Shown: positions 1 to 7,988 of the stretch, piece after piece
Position numbering within the stretch: position 1 is the first letter of the stretch
Layout: each line of letters begins with the position of its first letter
Assembly (NCBI RefSeq): GCF_014852685.1
Contig: NZ_JACZDF010000003.1
Span: 434,001 to 498,000, forward strand
Reading direction: 5' to 3'
DNA from: Flavimobilis rhizosphaerae
Lineage (GTDB): Bacteria; Actinomycetota; Actinomycetes; Actinomycetales; Cellulomonadaceae
DNA: 64,000 bases
Notes under the pieces: generated by a model
The model's input: the letters and a program-made list of their open reading frames with translations, nothing else
What the model was told of the DNA's origin: nothing
Database searches by the model: none
Program-made: the position numbers and the translations under genes

Positions 1-213
1 CTCGAGCTTCTCGACACGTTCGACTCGGATGCGGCGAACGAGACCGACACCCGGATCGACTCGACCGTCTACCTCGCGCCGCTGCCCGCCGACGCGTTAC
101 CCCTCGCGGCGGCGGAGATCGCCGAGCTCGCGTGGCTCGACCCGGCAACCGCGCCCGGGCGCGAGGACCTCGCGCCGCTGCTGCGCGACCACGTGGTGCC
201 ACGGCTCCGCTGA
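1..213 (+). CDS. NUDIX hydrolase, C-terminal part (cut by window start)
   Basis: Frame 1 is open from the first base to a TGA at 211-213, giving 70 residues. The pattern AANETDTRIDSTVYLAPL followed by AAEIAELAWLDP is typical of the second half of small actinobacterial NUDIX-domain proteins, where an 'aEI.el.Wld' segment follows the Nudix box. The Nudix box itself would lie before the window, so catalysis and substrate cannot be judged. The gene runs toward the M18 aminopeptidase gene on the other strand, with about 40 bases between stops and no clear terminator hairpin. Confidence 0.6.
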   Translation, partial: LELLDTFDSDAANETDTRIDSTVYLAPLPADALPLAAAEIAELAWLDPATAPGREDLAPLLRDHVVPRLR

Positions 214-254
214 GCTGTCGTGCCCCTGATGTGCCGCGGCCCTGGGCCTCGGCC

Positions 255-1526
255 TCAGGCTCCCGCGAAGAACGCGCTGATCGCGCCCGACAGCGCGACG
301 ACGTCGCGGACGTGGATGAGCTCGCGCGCCGAGTGCATCGACAGGAGTGGCGCACCGACGTCGACGGTGCGGATGCCGAGGCGGGTCGCGGTGAGCGGGC
401 CCGTCGTCGAGCCGCACGGCACGGTGTTGTTGGAGACGAACGGCTGGGCGGTTGTCCCGGCGGCGTCGCAGCAGCGCGCCCAGAGGGCCGCGCCGGGGCC
501 GTCGGTCGCGTAGCGCTGGTTGGCGTTGACCTTGAGGAGCGGACCGGATCCCGCGAGCGGGTGGTGCGTGGGGTCGTGACGCTCGGCGTAGTTGGGGTGG
601 ACGGAGTGCCCGACGTCGCTCGAGACGTGCCACGACGCCGCGTAGGCGCGCCGCAGCTCGGTCGCGGTGCCGCCCGAGAGGCGCACGAGCACGTCCTCGA
701 GGAAGGGCCCGCACGCGCCCGAGCGGGTCTCGGAGCCGATCTCCTCGTGGTCGAACGCCGCGAGGACGCTCGTGTGCGGGGCGTCGGCTGGCGCGTCGAG
801 CAGCGCGACGAGCGCCGCGTGCACGGACGTGAGGTTGTCCATGCGCGGGGCGGCGAAGAGGCCCGCTCCTGCGCCGAAGCGCTGCGGGGGAGCGGTGTCG
901 ACGGTGATGAGGTCGTGCCCGACGACGTCGGCGGGGTCAACGCCGGCGAGGTTCGCGAGGTGCGTGAGGATGTCGCCCTCGGTGCTCGAGCCGTCGCCGA
1001 CGACGCCGTAGACGGGCTGCGTGTGACGCTGCTTGTCGAGCGTGAGGCCGTCGTTGGCGGCACGGTCGAGGTGGATCGCGAGCTGCGGCAGGCGCAGGTA
1101 GGGGCCGGTGCGGACGAGGTGCTCCGTGCCGTCGCGCGTGACGAGGCGGCCGGCGAGCTCGAGCTCGCGGTCGAGCCAGCTGTTGAGGAGGGGCCCGCCG
1201 TAGACCTCGACGGCGACCTGGTTCCAGCCGTGCGCGTCGAGTCGAGGGTCAGGCTTGGCCTTGAGGCCGGGGGAGTCGGTGTGGGCGCCGAGGATGCGGA
1301 AGGGGGCCGTCGGCGTCGCGTTGGCGGGGCGGACCCACGCGATGATCGCGCCTTCACGGACCACGTAGGCGCGCGCGGTGTCGGCGGGTGCCCACTCGGC
1401 GGTCTCCTCGAGGCGCGTGAAGCCGGCGGCGTCGAGGCGGCGGGCGGCCTCCGCGGCGGCGTGGAAGGAGGAGGGGGACGCGGAGATGAACGAGGCGAAG
1501 TCGTCGATGTGGTCGTCGAGGCGCAT
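255..1526 (-). CDS. apeB: M18 family aminopeptidase
   Basis: A 423-residue cytosolic metallo-aminopeptidase of the M18 (aspartyl aminopeptidase) family, close to the usual family length. Visible signatures are AHTDSPGLK near residue 82 (metal-binding His/Asp), PRMDNLTSVHAAL in the middle, DHEEIGSETRSGA (catalytic Glu region) and SMHSARELIHVRD near the C terminus (last metal His). The family removes N-terminal residues, often acidic ones, using a two-zinc centre. The ATG at 1524-1526 is chosen because a GGAGG sits just upstream and the conserved N terminus MRLDDHIDDFASFI starts there, although the frame stays open much further back. A family-2 palindrome lies between this gene and the acetyltransferase gene upstream. 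Confidence 0.9.
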   Translation of the reverse strand: MRLDDHIDDFASFISASPSSFHAAAEAARRLDAAGFTRLEETAEWAPADTARAYVVREGAIIAWVRPANATPTAPFRILGAHTDSPGLKAKPDPRLDAHGWNQVAVEVYGGPLLNSWLDRELELAGRLVTRDGTEHLVRTGPYLRLPQLAIHLDRAANDGLTLDKQRHTQPVYGVVGDGSSTEGDILTHLANLAGVDPADVVGHDLITVDTAPPQRFGAGAGLFAAPRMDNLTSVHAALVALLDAPADAPHTSVLAAFDHEEIGSETRSGACGPFLEDVLVRLSGGTATELRRAYAASWHVSSDVGHSVHPNYAERHDPTHHPLAGSGPLLKVNANQRYATDGPGAALWARCCDAAGTTAQPFVSNNTVPCGSTTGPLTATRLGIRTVDVGAPLLSMHSARELIHVRDVVALSGAISAFFAGA

Positions 1527-1567
1527 ACCCCCATCCTCCCACCGCCCGCCGGCCGCGACCCCTCCTC

Positions 1568-1618
1568 CGACTCGTAGGTCCGGGGCACCATTCGATGGTG
1601 CTGGAGCCCTCCGAGTCG
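1568..1618. repeat. Family-2 palindromic element, copy 1
   Basis: A 51-nt imperfect inverted repeat: outer arms CGACTCG and CGAGTCG, inner arms GGCACCA and TGGTGC around a TTCGA loop. A second copy at 38893-38943 has the same length, the same outer heptamers and the same loop. It lies between two same-strand genes, so it may end transcription of the acetyltransferase mRNA, but no U-tract follows. Confidence 0.7.
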
Positions 1619-1641
1619 CGGGGGCGGGGTGCTCCCCGGGA

Positions 1642-2181
1642 TCAGAAGAGGATCGGCAGGAGCTCGACGTCCGGGTCCGGGTCCGTCGCCAGGCGCGCGT
1701 GCCTCTCGACGTCGAAGCGCTCCGTGCCGTAGCGCAGCTTGTGCCGCTCGATCCCCTCGGCAGCGAACCCGGCGCGGTGCGCCACCCGGCACGACGCAGG
1801 GTTGTTGACACGGTGCCCGAGCTCGAGCCTGTGGACGCCCAACGTGTCGAAGGCGTGCCGGGCAATGCTCGCGCACGCGCGCGCCGCGAGCCCGGCACCC
1901 CGGGCCTCGGCCGCCACCCAGTAGTGCATCCACCCGGTGTTGTGACGCATCTCGATCGCGCCGACGCCGACGTTCCCGAGGGCGCGACCGTCGACGTCGA
2001 TGGCGAGGCTCACCTGGGACGTCGGATCCACGCACATCTCGGCGACGATGAACGCGGCGTGCTCGGAGCGTGTGACGGGCCCGGACCCGCCGAACTGTTT
2101 GTCGAGCTCCGGGTCGCCGTCGCGCGCCGCCATGAGTGCGGGGGCGTCGTCGATGGTCCAGGGGCGGAGGGTCACGATCAC
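1642..2181 (-). CDS. GNAT family N-acetyltransferase (RimJ/RimL-like)
   Basis: A 179-residue protein with the RimJ/RimL layout. It opens with VTLRPWTIDDAPALMAAR, carries a central NVGVGAIEMRHNTGWMHYWVA strand pair, then EARGAGLAARACASIARHAF (acetyl-CoA pyrophosphate loop, A-R-G-x-G-x-A) and LELGHRVNNPASCRVAHRAGF, the typical 'N.aS..va.kaGF' motif. It is expected to transfer acetyl from acetyl-CoA to an amine; the acceptor is unknown. The start is GTG at 2179-2181. The DNA upstream is an unusual gene-poor stretch. Confidence 0.82.
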   Translation of the reverse strand: MIVTLRPWTIDDAPALMAARDGDPELDKQFGGSGPVTRSEHAAFIVAEMCVDPTSQVSLAIDVDGRALGNVGVGAIEMRHNTGWMHYWVAAEARGAGLAARACASIARHAFDTLGVHRLELGHRVNNPASCRVAHRAGFAAEGIERHKLRYGTERFDVERHARLATDPDPDVELLPILF

Positions 2182-2636
2182 CGGTCAACCCTACGCGGCT
2201 CCGCACCCTGCCACTCGGCTCGGCACTCTTGTCCCGTGGCTCCGCACACTTCCGCTCGGCTCCGTCCTCACGCCTCGAGGCGACGCACTCTCTCCTGAAC
2301 TCTCGCCCCCTCGTGTCCTGCTGCTCCGCCTCGTGCCCTGCTGCTCCGGCTCCGCTGCCCGAGCGCTTCACTCCAGTGCTTCGCGTCTGCCCTCGCTCCG
2401 GGCGGTGATCGCGCCTGACCGGACTTGCGCTCTCCGGGACATAGGTATCGACGTCATCGCACTCCACGCGCACTTTGGCGTCTCAGGTGCCAAAGTGCGC
2501 GTGAAGCGCAGTTCTGCACCACCATGGTTCCGAGCCCCGAGCAGGCCCGTGTCCACAACCCGCTGGGATGGCGACGGCGTCCACAGACTGCCGACGCCAC
2601 CGGACGTGACGCGCAGGAGGGCTCATCCTCGTCATT
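2182..2636. other. 455-bp gene-poor region with a hairpin
   Basis: No convincing gene. The first half is an irregular mixture of repeated CGGCTCCG, CTCGGCTC and CTGCTCCG words. The second half holds a strong inverted repeat (2465-2503) and, just before the next gene, two TCCACA-containing words (one in GTGTCCACAACC, near 2550; one near 2580). Both neighbouring genes point away from it, so promoters for both should be here. No -10/-35 pair could be assigned with confidence. Confidence 0.4.
2465..2503. repeat. 15-bp perfect inverted repeat (hairpin)
   Basis: The arms CACGCGCACTTTGGC and GCCAAAGTGCGCGTG are exact reverse complements around a 9-base spacer, GTCTCAGGT. It stands between divergent genes, about 130 bases before the AbiEi-like gene, so it is not placed as a terminator. 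It may be another member of the palindromic families seen elsewhere in the window, but no second copy was found here. Confidence 0.7.
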
Positions 2637-3491
2637 GTGACCACGACGTCTGCCACGCCTGCCGATCGCGTGACGAAGCCCTCCGCGCCTTCTGCCGTGG
2701 GGAGGATCGCGCTCGAGCTGGCGACCGCTGCACCGTTCCAGACGATTCGTGCGGTCGACCTCGCGCCGTTCGCGGTCCGGCCGAGCGCGGTGCTCGCGGC
2801 GCTCGCCCGCGACGGGTGGTTGCACCGGCTGGCGCGCGGTGCCTACTGCCTCGTCCCGGGCGGGGCAGCCCCCTCGACCGGTGCGCGAGAGTCGCGGACC
2901 ACGACGACCGCCGAACATGACGTGCGCGAGACCGCGAGGGGCCGGCCCGGACCGTTCCCGGCCGAGATGCTCGAAGCAGGAGTCCTCGACGAGGATCCTC
3001 GGCCCGCGGCAGGAGCCCGACCCGTCGACCCGTTCTCCGGCGATCCCGTTCCCTGGCCCCCGACGGTCGAGGCCGCCGCGATCGCCGTCGCGTCGACGAT
3101 CCACGGCCACGGGGCCGCTGTCCTCTCGGGGCTGTCGGCCGCGCGTCTGCTCGGGATCTGGCTCCCGCCGCTCGACGTCGCGTTCGTCACCGTCCCGTCG
3201 CCGCAACGCGCCCTGCCGCTCGACGACCACCCTGGCGGCATCAGCTTCTCGCAGCGACCGCTCGAGAATCTTGCGCTCGAGACGCGACCGACGGACCTCG
3301 GGCCTGCGCTCGTCACGTGCCCCGAACAGACGATGCTCGACCTTGAACACGCCGATCCCATGCACCGAGACCCACGCACGTGGTCGGTTGTGCGTCGCCT
3401 CGGGGTCTCGTGCGACCGCGAGCTCCTCGACCACCTCGCGCGCACCCAGCGGCGTCGACGCACGCTCGACCGCATCCTCGGGCTCCGCTGA
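2637..3491 (+). CDS. AbiEi antitoxin-like winged-helix protein
   Basis: A 284-residue protein. The segment AVDLAPFAVRPSAVLAALARDGWLHRLARGAYCLVP (residues about 41-76) reads as the N-terminal winged helix of type IV AbiEi antitoxin-like proteins (helix-turn-helix followed by 'r..rG.Y'). HGAAVLSGLSAARLLGIWLP resembles the next conserved block of that group ('h.vlSh.sAA.l.g'). In between is a poorly conserved, polar linker. No AbiEii-type toxin gene is adjacent, so it is not a complete toxin-antitoxin pair; many actinobacterial relatives are orphan. The GTG start at 2637 is uncertain: an AGGAGG lies rather far upstream (2616-2621), and a GTG a few codons inside is possible. Confidence 0.55.
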   Translation: MTTTSATPADRVTKPSAPSAVGRIALELATAAPFQTIRAVDLAPFAVRPSAVLAALARDGWLHRLARGAYCLVPGGAAPSTGARESRTTTTAEHDVRETARGRPGPFPAEMLEAGVLDEDPRPAAGARPVDPFSGDPVPWPPTVEAAAIAVASTIHGHGAAVLSGLSAARLLGIWLPPLDVAFVTVPSPQRALPLDDHPGGISFSQRPLENLALETRPTDLGPALVTCPEQTMLDLEHADPMHRDPRTWSVVRRLGVSCDRELLDHLARTQRRRRTLDRILGLR

Positions 3492-3523
3492 CATCGGGCC
3501 GACCCCTGCGCGAGGATGGGAGC

Positions 3524-6022
3524 ATGCAGCCCGAGACCGGCCTCCGTCATCTCCACACGACCCCCGTCGCACGCCCGGAGGCGATCGTCTCGGGCGACAC
3601 GTGGCGCATCACCGTCCTCACGGACGCCCTCGTGCGCATCGAGCACGCCCCCGGCGGTCGCTTCGAGGACCGCGCCTCGGCCTTCGCCCTCCATCGCGAC
3701 CTGCCCGTGCCAGAGCTCACGGTCGACGACACCGGCACCCATGTCGAGATCACCACGGCCCGGCTCCGACTCACGTACGACAAGGGCCCGCTGACGACGT
3801 CAGGCCTCAGCGTCGAGGCTCTCGGCGGCCACACCGCCTACCAGTCGGTGTGGCGCCCCGACCAGCCGCGATGGGACCGTGACGGTAACTCCGCGGGCCT
3901 CGTCCGCCTCTCTGGCACGGCACGGACCCTCGACACCGCCGACGGTGCCGTCGACCTCGACGACGGCGTCGTCTCCCACACCGGCGTCATCGCGCTCGAC
4001 GACTCGACGACGCTCCTGCTCACCGACGACGGGTGGGTCGCCCCACGGCCTGAGGGCGCGCGCGACCTCTACGTCTTTGCCCACGGCCACGACTACCGCG
4101 GCGCCGTGCGCGACCTCTTCCGCGTCTCAGGGCCGACACCGCTCCTCCCACGCTTCGCGCTCGGCTCGTGGTGGTCGCGCTACTACCCGTACACAGCCGA
4201 CGGCTACCGCGAGCTCATGGAACGCTTCGCGGCCGAGGGCATCCCGTTCTCGGTGTCCGTCATCGACATGGACTGGCACGTCGTCGACGTCCCTGCTCGC
4301 TTCGGCTCCGGCTGGACGGGCTACACGTGGAACCGGGACCTCTTCCCCGACCCGGCCGCGTTCGTCGCCTGGCTCCACGATCACGGGCTGCGCGTCACCC
4401 TCAACGTCCACCCGGCGGACGGCGTGCGCGCCTTCGAGGACGCCTACCCCGCGATGGCCGCCGCCCTCGGACGCAGCACCGACGACGAGGCACCGATCCA
4501 GTTCGATGTCACCGACCGGGCGTTCCTCGAGGCGTACCTCGACGTGCTTCACCGCGGGCTCGAGCGTGACGGCGTCGACTTCTGGTGGCTCGACTGGCAG
4601 TCCGGGCCGCACTCGCGCGTCGCAGGCATCGACCCGCTGTGGATGCTCAACCACGTCCACTTCCTCGACAACGCCGACCGGCGCGAGGGCCGCGAACGTC
4701 GGCCGCTGACCTTCTCGCGCTACGCGGGCCCGGGCTCGCACCGTTACCCGGTCGGGTTCAGCGGCGACTCTGCGATCACGTGGGCATCGCTCGACTTCCA
4801 GCCGTACTTCACGGCGTCCGCGTCGAACATCGGCTATGGCTGGTGGAGCCACGACATCGGCGGGCACATGCACGGCGTCAAGGACGACGAGCTCGCGACC
4901 CGCTGGGTGCAGCTCGGCGTGCTCTCGCCGATCATGCGCCTGCACTCGGGCAACAACCCGTTCACCCACAAGGAGCCGTGGGCGTTCGGCCCTCAGGCGC
5001 AGCGGGTGCAGACGGCGTTCCTGCGCCTGCGTCACCGCCTCGTGCCGTACCTCCACACGATGAACCACCGTGCCGCGCAGGGTGCGCCGCTCGTCGAGCC
5101 CATGTACTGGGAGCATCCGGAGGCGCCGGAGGCGTACCGGGTGCCGAACCAGTTCCGTTTCGGCACGAGCCTGCTCGTCGCGCCCGTGACGCAGCCCGCC
5201 GACGGGCGCCTCGGCCGCGGCGCGGTGCGCACATGGTTGCCCGACGACACGTGGGTCGACGTCCTCACGGGCACGGTCTACGACGGCGGCCGCGAGATCG
5301 TTCTCTGGCGCGACCTCACGTCGATTCCGGTGCTTGCACGGCCCGGCGCGATCGTCCCCCTCGACGGCGCGCACGTCCCCGTCAACGGCGCTGAGGCGCC
5401 CAGCGATCTCGAAGTCCTCGTCGTTGCGGGTGCGGACGGCGCGTTCGACCTGCTCGAGGACGACGGCTCCGTGCCCGGACCTGGCGGCCCGACCGACGTC
5501 CCGACGCTCGTCACGCCGCTGCGCTGGTCGCAGTCGTCGGGCACGTTCACGGTCGAGCCGGTCGCGACCCGCGGCGACGCCGCGGCCGCGCGCGCGTCCG
5601 CGCCCGGCGCCCGCACGTGGACCGTCCTCCTGCCGGCGGTCGACCTCGGCTGGGGCGGCACCGCGTCCGCGACGGTCGGCGGCCACCCTGCCGACGTCCA
5701 CGTCGACGCGTTCGCACCACTGCCCGGCGAGACGGGCTCGACGGGCCTCGCGGTGCGTGTCGCCGACGTCCCCGCGGATGCACGCCTGACGATCACCCTC
5801 CACCCCGCGGGCGGTGAGGTCGCGCTCGCGGGCAACGACACGGGCAGGCTCGTCTTCGAGCTGCTCGATGCGGCCCGCATCGAGTACGACCTCAAGAGCC
5901 GCGTCATGGACGTCGCGACGTCAGGGCACCCGCTCGCCGTGCGCCTCGGGCACCTCGAGGCGCTCGGCCTCGAGCCCGCGCTGCGCTCGGCGCTCGTCGA
6001 GATCCTCACGGCGCGCGGCTGA
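3524..6022 (+). CDS. GH31 family alpha-glucosidase/glycosyl hydrolase
   Basis: An 832-residue glycoside hydrolase with all GH31 blocks: an N-terminal beta-sandwich, RFALGSWWSRYYPYT at the start of the barrel, FSVSVIDMDWHVVD, and FWWLDWQSG carrying the nucleophile (Asp 357). GFSGDSAITWASLDFQPYF carries the predicted acid/base (Asp 415), and GNNPFTHKEPWAFG completes the active site. A C-terminal beta region follows. GH31 enzymes retain configuration on alpha-glucosides or alpha-xylosides; the substrate is not decided by sequence here. There is no signal peptide, so it acts inside the cell. The ATG at 3524 follows GAGG by about 8 bases; the frame is open upstream without conservation. The asparaginase gene follows after 24 bases and may be cotranscribed. 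Confidence 0.88.
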   Translation: MQPETGLRHLHTTPVARPEAIVSGDTWRITVLTDALVRIEHAPGGRFEDRASAFALHRDLPVPELTVDDTGTHVEITTARLRLTYDKGPLTTSGLSVEALGGHTAYQSVWRPDQPRWDRDGNSAGLVRLSGTARTLDTADGAVDLDDGVVSHTGVIALDDSTTLLLTDDGWVAPRPEGARDLYVFAHGHDYRGAVRDLFRVSGPTPLLPRFALGSWWSRYYPYTADGYRELMERFAAEGIPFSVSVIDMDWHVVDVPARFGSGWTGYTWNRDLFPDPAAFVAWLHDHGLRVTLNVHPADGVRAFEDAYPAMAAALGRSTDDEAPIQFDVTDRAFLEAYLDVLHRGLERDGVDFWWLDWQSGPHSRVAGIDPLWMLNHVHFLDNADRREGRERRPLTFSRYAGPGSHRYPVGFSGDSAITWASLDFQPYFTASASNIGYGWWSHDIGGHMHGVKDDELATRWVQLGVLSPIMRLHSGNNPFTHKEPWAFGPQAQRVQTAFLRLRHRLVPYLHTMNHRAAQGAPLVEPMYWEHPEAPEAYRVPNQFRFGTSLLVAPVTQPADGRLGRGAVRTWLPDDTWVDVLTGTVYDGGREIVLWRDLTSIPVLARPGAIVPLDGAHVPVNGAEAPSDLEVLVVAGADGAFDLLEDDGSVPGPGGPTDVPTLVTPLRWSQSSGTFTVEPVATRGDAAAARASAPGARTWTVLLPAVDLGWGGTASATVGGHPADVHVDAFAPLPGETGSTGLAVRVADVPADARLTITLHPAGGEVALAGNDTGRLVFELLDAARIEYDLKSRVMDVATSGHPLAVRLGHLEALGLEPALRSALVEILTARG

Positions 6023-6046
6023 CGCGCGGCGCGGGAGGATGGGCGC

Positions 6047-7066
6047 ATGAGGATCGCACTGGTGACGCTCGGCGGGACGATCAGCTCCGAGCCGCTCGAC
6101 GGTGACATGTCGCTGGGCCCTGACGCGGGCGGCGGCGCCGTCGTCCCCGTGTCCGGTGCGGCGACGTTCGTGCGCGAGGTCGCGCGCTACCTGCCCGGGA
6201 TCACGGTCGTTCCCGTCGAGATGCGCATGGTGCCGTCACCGTCGCTCACGGTCGAGGACCTGCGCGAGCTCGCCGCACGCATCACGGAGCTCGTCGAGGA
6301 CGGCGACGGGGTCGACGGGGTCGTCGTCGCGCAGGGGACCGACACGATCGAGGAGACCGCGTACTCGCTCGACCTCGTGGGCGCTGCGGACGAGGTGCCC
6401 GTCGTCGTCACGGGAGCGATGCGCGACCGCACCGCGCCCGGGCCCGACGGCGCGGCGAACGTCGTCGCCGCGATCCGCGCCGCGGCGAGCGCTGAGGCGC
6501 GCGGCAAGGGAGTGCTCGTCGCGTTCGCCGACCGGCTGCACGCGGCACGCTGGGTGACGAAGGCGTCGACGTTCCGCGTCGACGGGTTCAGGTCCGAGCC
6601 GTACGGGCCCGTCGGGGTCGTCGCAGAGGGTCGCGTCCGCCTCGGCGCGGCGCCGCGCCCGCTGCCACCGTTCGACGTGCCCGACGGGCCACCAGCCCGC
6701 GTCGCGATCGTCGAGGCGGGCCTCGGCGACGACCTCGCGATCCTGCCCGCGCTCGCGGACGCCGGCTACGACGGCGTCGTGCTCGCCGCGATGGGCGCGG
6801 GTCACGTGCCGGCAGCGGCCGTCGACGCGGTCGCGCTCACCGCGTCGCTCATGCCCGTCGTCCTGTGCTCGCGGACAGGCGCCGGACCTGTCTTCACGCA
6901 CACGTACGGCTACGAGGGCGGTGAGGTGGACCTCCTCGAGCGGGGGCTGCTGTCGGGCGGGAGCCTCTCGCCGACGAAAGCCCGGCTCCTGCTCATGCTG
7001 CTTCTCGCCTCGGGACTGCAGGGTCGCGAGCTCGCGCACGCGTTCGCGCGCCACGCGGAGGCGTGA
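6047..7066 (+). CDS. ansA: Asparaginase (type I, cytosolic)
   Basis: A 339-residue asparaginase-family protein. MRIALVTLGGTISS holds the first catalytic-threonine motif (TLGGTI), and VVVAQGTDTIEETAYSLDL around residue 95-110 holds the second Thr/Asp pair. VVVTGAMRDRTAPGPDGAANV and SRTGAGPVFTHTYGYEGGEVDL (C-terminal domain) are also typical. There is no signal peptide, as expected for the cytosolic type that converts asparagine to aspartate and ammonia. The ATG is preceded by GGGAGGATGGGCGC, a good ribosome site. It points toward the VOC protein gene on the other strand, with only about 18 bases between the two stops. Confidence 0.87.
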   Translation: MRIALVTLGGTISSEPLDGDMSLGPDAGGGAVVPVSGAATFVREVARYLPGITVVPVEMRMVPSPSLTVEDLRELAARITELVEDGDGVDGVVVAQGTDTIEETAYSLDLVGAADEVPVVVTGAMRDRTAPGPDGAANVVAAIRAAASAEARGKGVLVAFADRLHAARWVTKASTFRVDGFRSEPYGPVGVVAEGRVRLGAAPRPLPPFDVPDGPPARVAIVEAGLGDDLAILPALADAGYDGVVLAAMGAGHVPAAAVDAVALTASLMPVVLCSRTGAGPVFTHTYGYEGGEVDLLERGLLSGGSLSPTKARLLLMLLLASGLQGRELAHAFARHAEA

Positions 7067-7084
7067 CGGACTCTCGCGGCCGCT

Positions 7085-7861
7085 CTACTGGACGAGCCGG
7101 AACACTGCTCCCGTCGGGTCGGTCACGGTGACGAGCCGCCCGAAGGGTGTCTCGTCGACGGAGGATGCCGCCCGGCCGCCGGCTGCCTCGACGCGTTCGA
7201 GCGCCGCGTCGACGTCGTCGACCTTGAAGTACACGTACCACCCGCCGCCCTCGACGGAGTCCTCGAGAGCTGCGTCGGCCAGCGCGATCGCGGGCTCGCC
7301 GTCGATCATGTGCCGCGCGTACCGGAACGTGTCGGAGACCATGTCGTCGTTGAGCTCCCAGCCGACGACGCGCGTGTAGAAGTCGCGTGAGCGCGACCAG
7401 TCGTCGGACCACAGCTCGGCCCACGCGGGGCTGCCGGGTGTGTCGCCGTCGAACGTCTGCACGGAGCCCTCGGCGATCTCCATGAGTCCGACGTCGACGC
7501 CCGTCGGGTCGGAGAGGAACGCGAAGCGGCCTCCGTCGGGCAGCGTCATGGGTTCGTGGTGGACGGTCGCGCCCTGGGCGTGGGCGCGGGCGGCGGCGGC
7601 CTCGACGTCGGGCACGGCGAGCGAGACGATCCACGCGTCGCGCGTGCCCGGGACCATCGCCTCGGAGTCGGGCGTCAGGGGCATGAGCCCGGCGACGAGC
7701 CGGTCGCCGACGTGCGCGAGCTGGTAGTGACCGTTCTCCTCACCGGCGTCCTCGATGCGCCAGCCGAGGACGGACTCGTAGAAGGGACGGACGGCCTCGA
7801 TGTCGGTCGTCGAGATGTCGATCCAGGCGACGGCGCCGGGTCGCAGGGCGGACGTGCTCAT
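7085..7861 (-). CDS. VOC (glyoxalase/bleomycin-resistance fold) protein, two domains
   Basis: A 258-residue protein made of two vicinal-oxygen-chelate halves. The first starts GAVAWIDISTTDIEAVRPFYESVLGWRIED and ends FAFLSDPTGVDVGLME. The second starts PAWAELWSDDWSRSRDFYTRVVGWELND and ends LVTVTDPTGAVFRLVQ. This matches actinobacterial 'YD..d.e.a..FY..lfGW' proteins of unknown substrate. The metal ligands of true glyoxalase I are not all obvious. The gene stands alone. Confidence 0.82.
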   Translation of the reverse strand: MSTSALRPGAVAWIDISTTDIEAVRPFYESVLGWRIEDAGEENGHYQLAHVGDRLVAGLMPLTPDSEAMVPGTRDAWIVSLAVPDVEAAAARAHAQGATVHHEPMTLPDGGRFAFLSDPTGVDVGLMEIAEGSVQTFDGDTPGSPAWAELWSDDWSRSRDFYTRVVGWELNDDMVSDTFRYARHMIDGEPAIALADAALEDSVEGGGWYVYFKVDDVDAALERVEAAGGRAASSVDETPFGRLVTVTDPTGAVFRLVQ

Positions 7862-7988
7862 GGTGGTCCTTCCGTCGGAGACCTCTCACGCTACGACCAG
7901 CGACGGAGACTCGCATGGGCGCCGCCGCCCGCCGACCACCCTCGGCCCGTCGGTCGTGGGGTTGCGGGAAGGACGCGGGAGCGGGAGC

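Noticed and set aside
2540-2600. DnaA boxes or origin of replication near the AbiEi-like gene
   Set aside because: Only two TCCACA-like words, neither a full TTGTCCACA, no AT-rich unwinding region and no dnaA/dnaN genes.
2637-3491. Complete type IV toxin-antitoxin system
   Set aside because: Only an AbiEi-like protein is present; the neighbouring gene is a GH31 glycosidase, not an AbiEii nucleotidyltransferase toxin.
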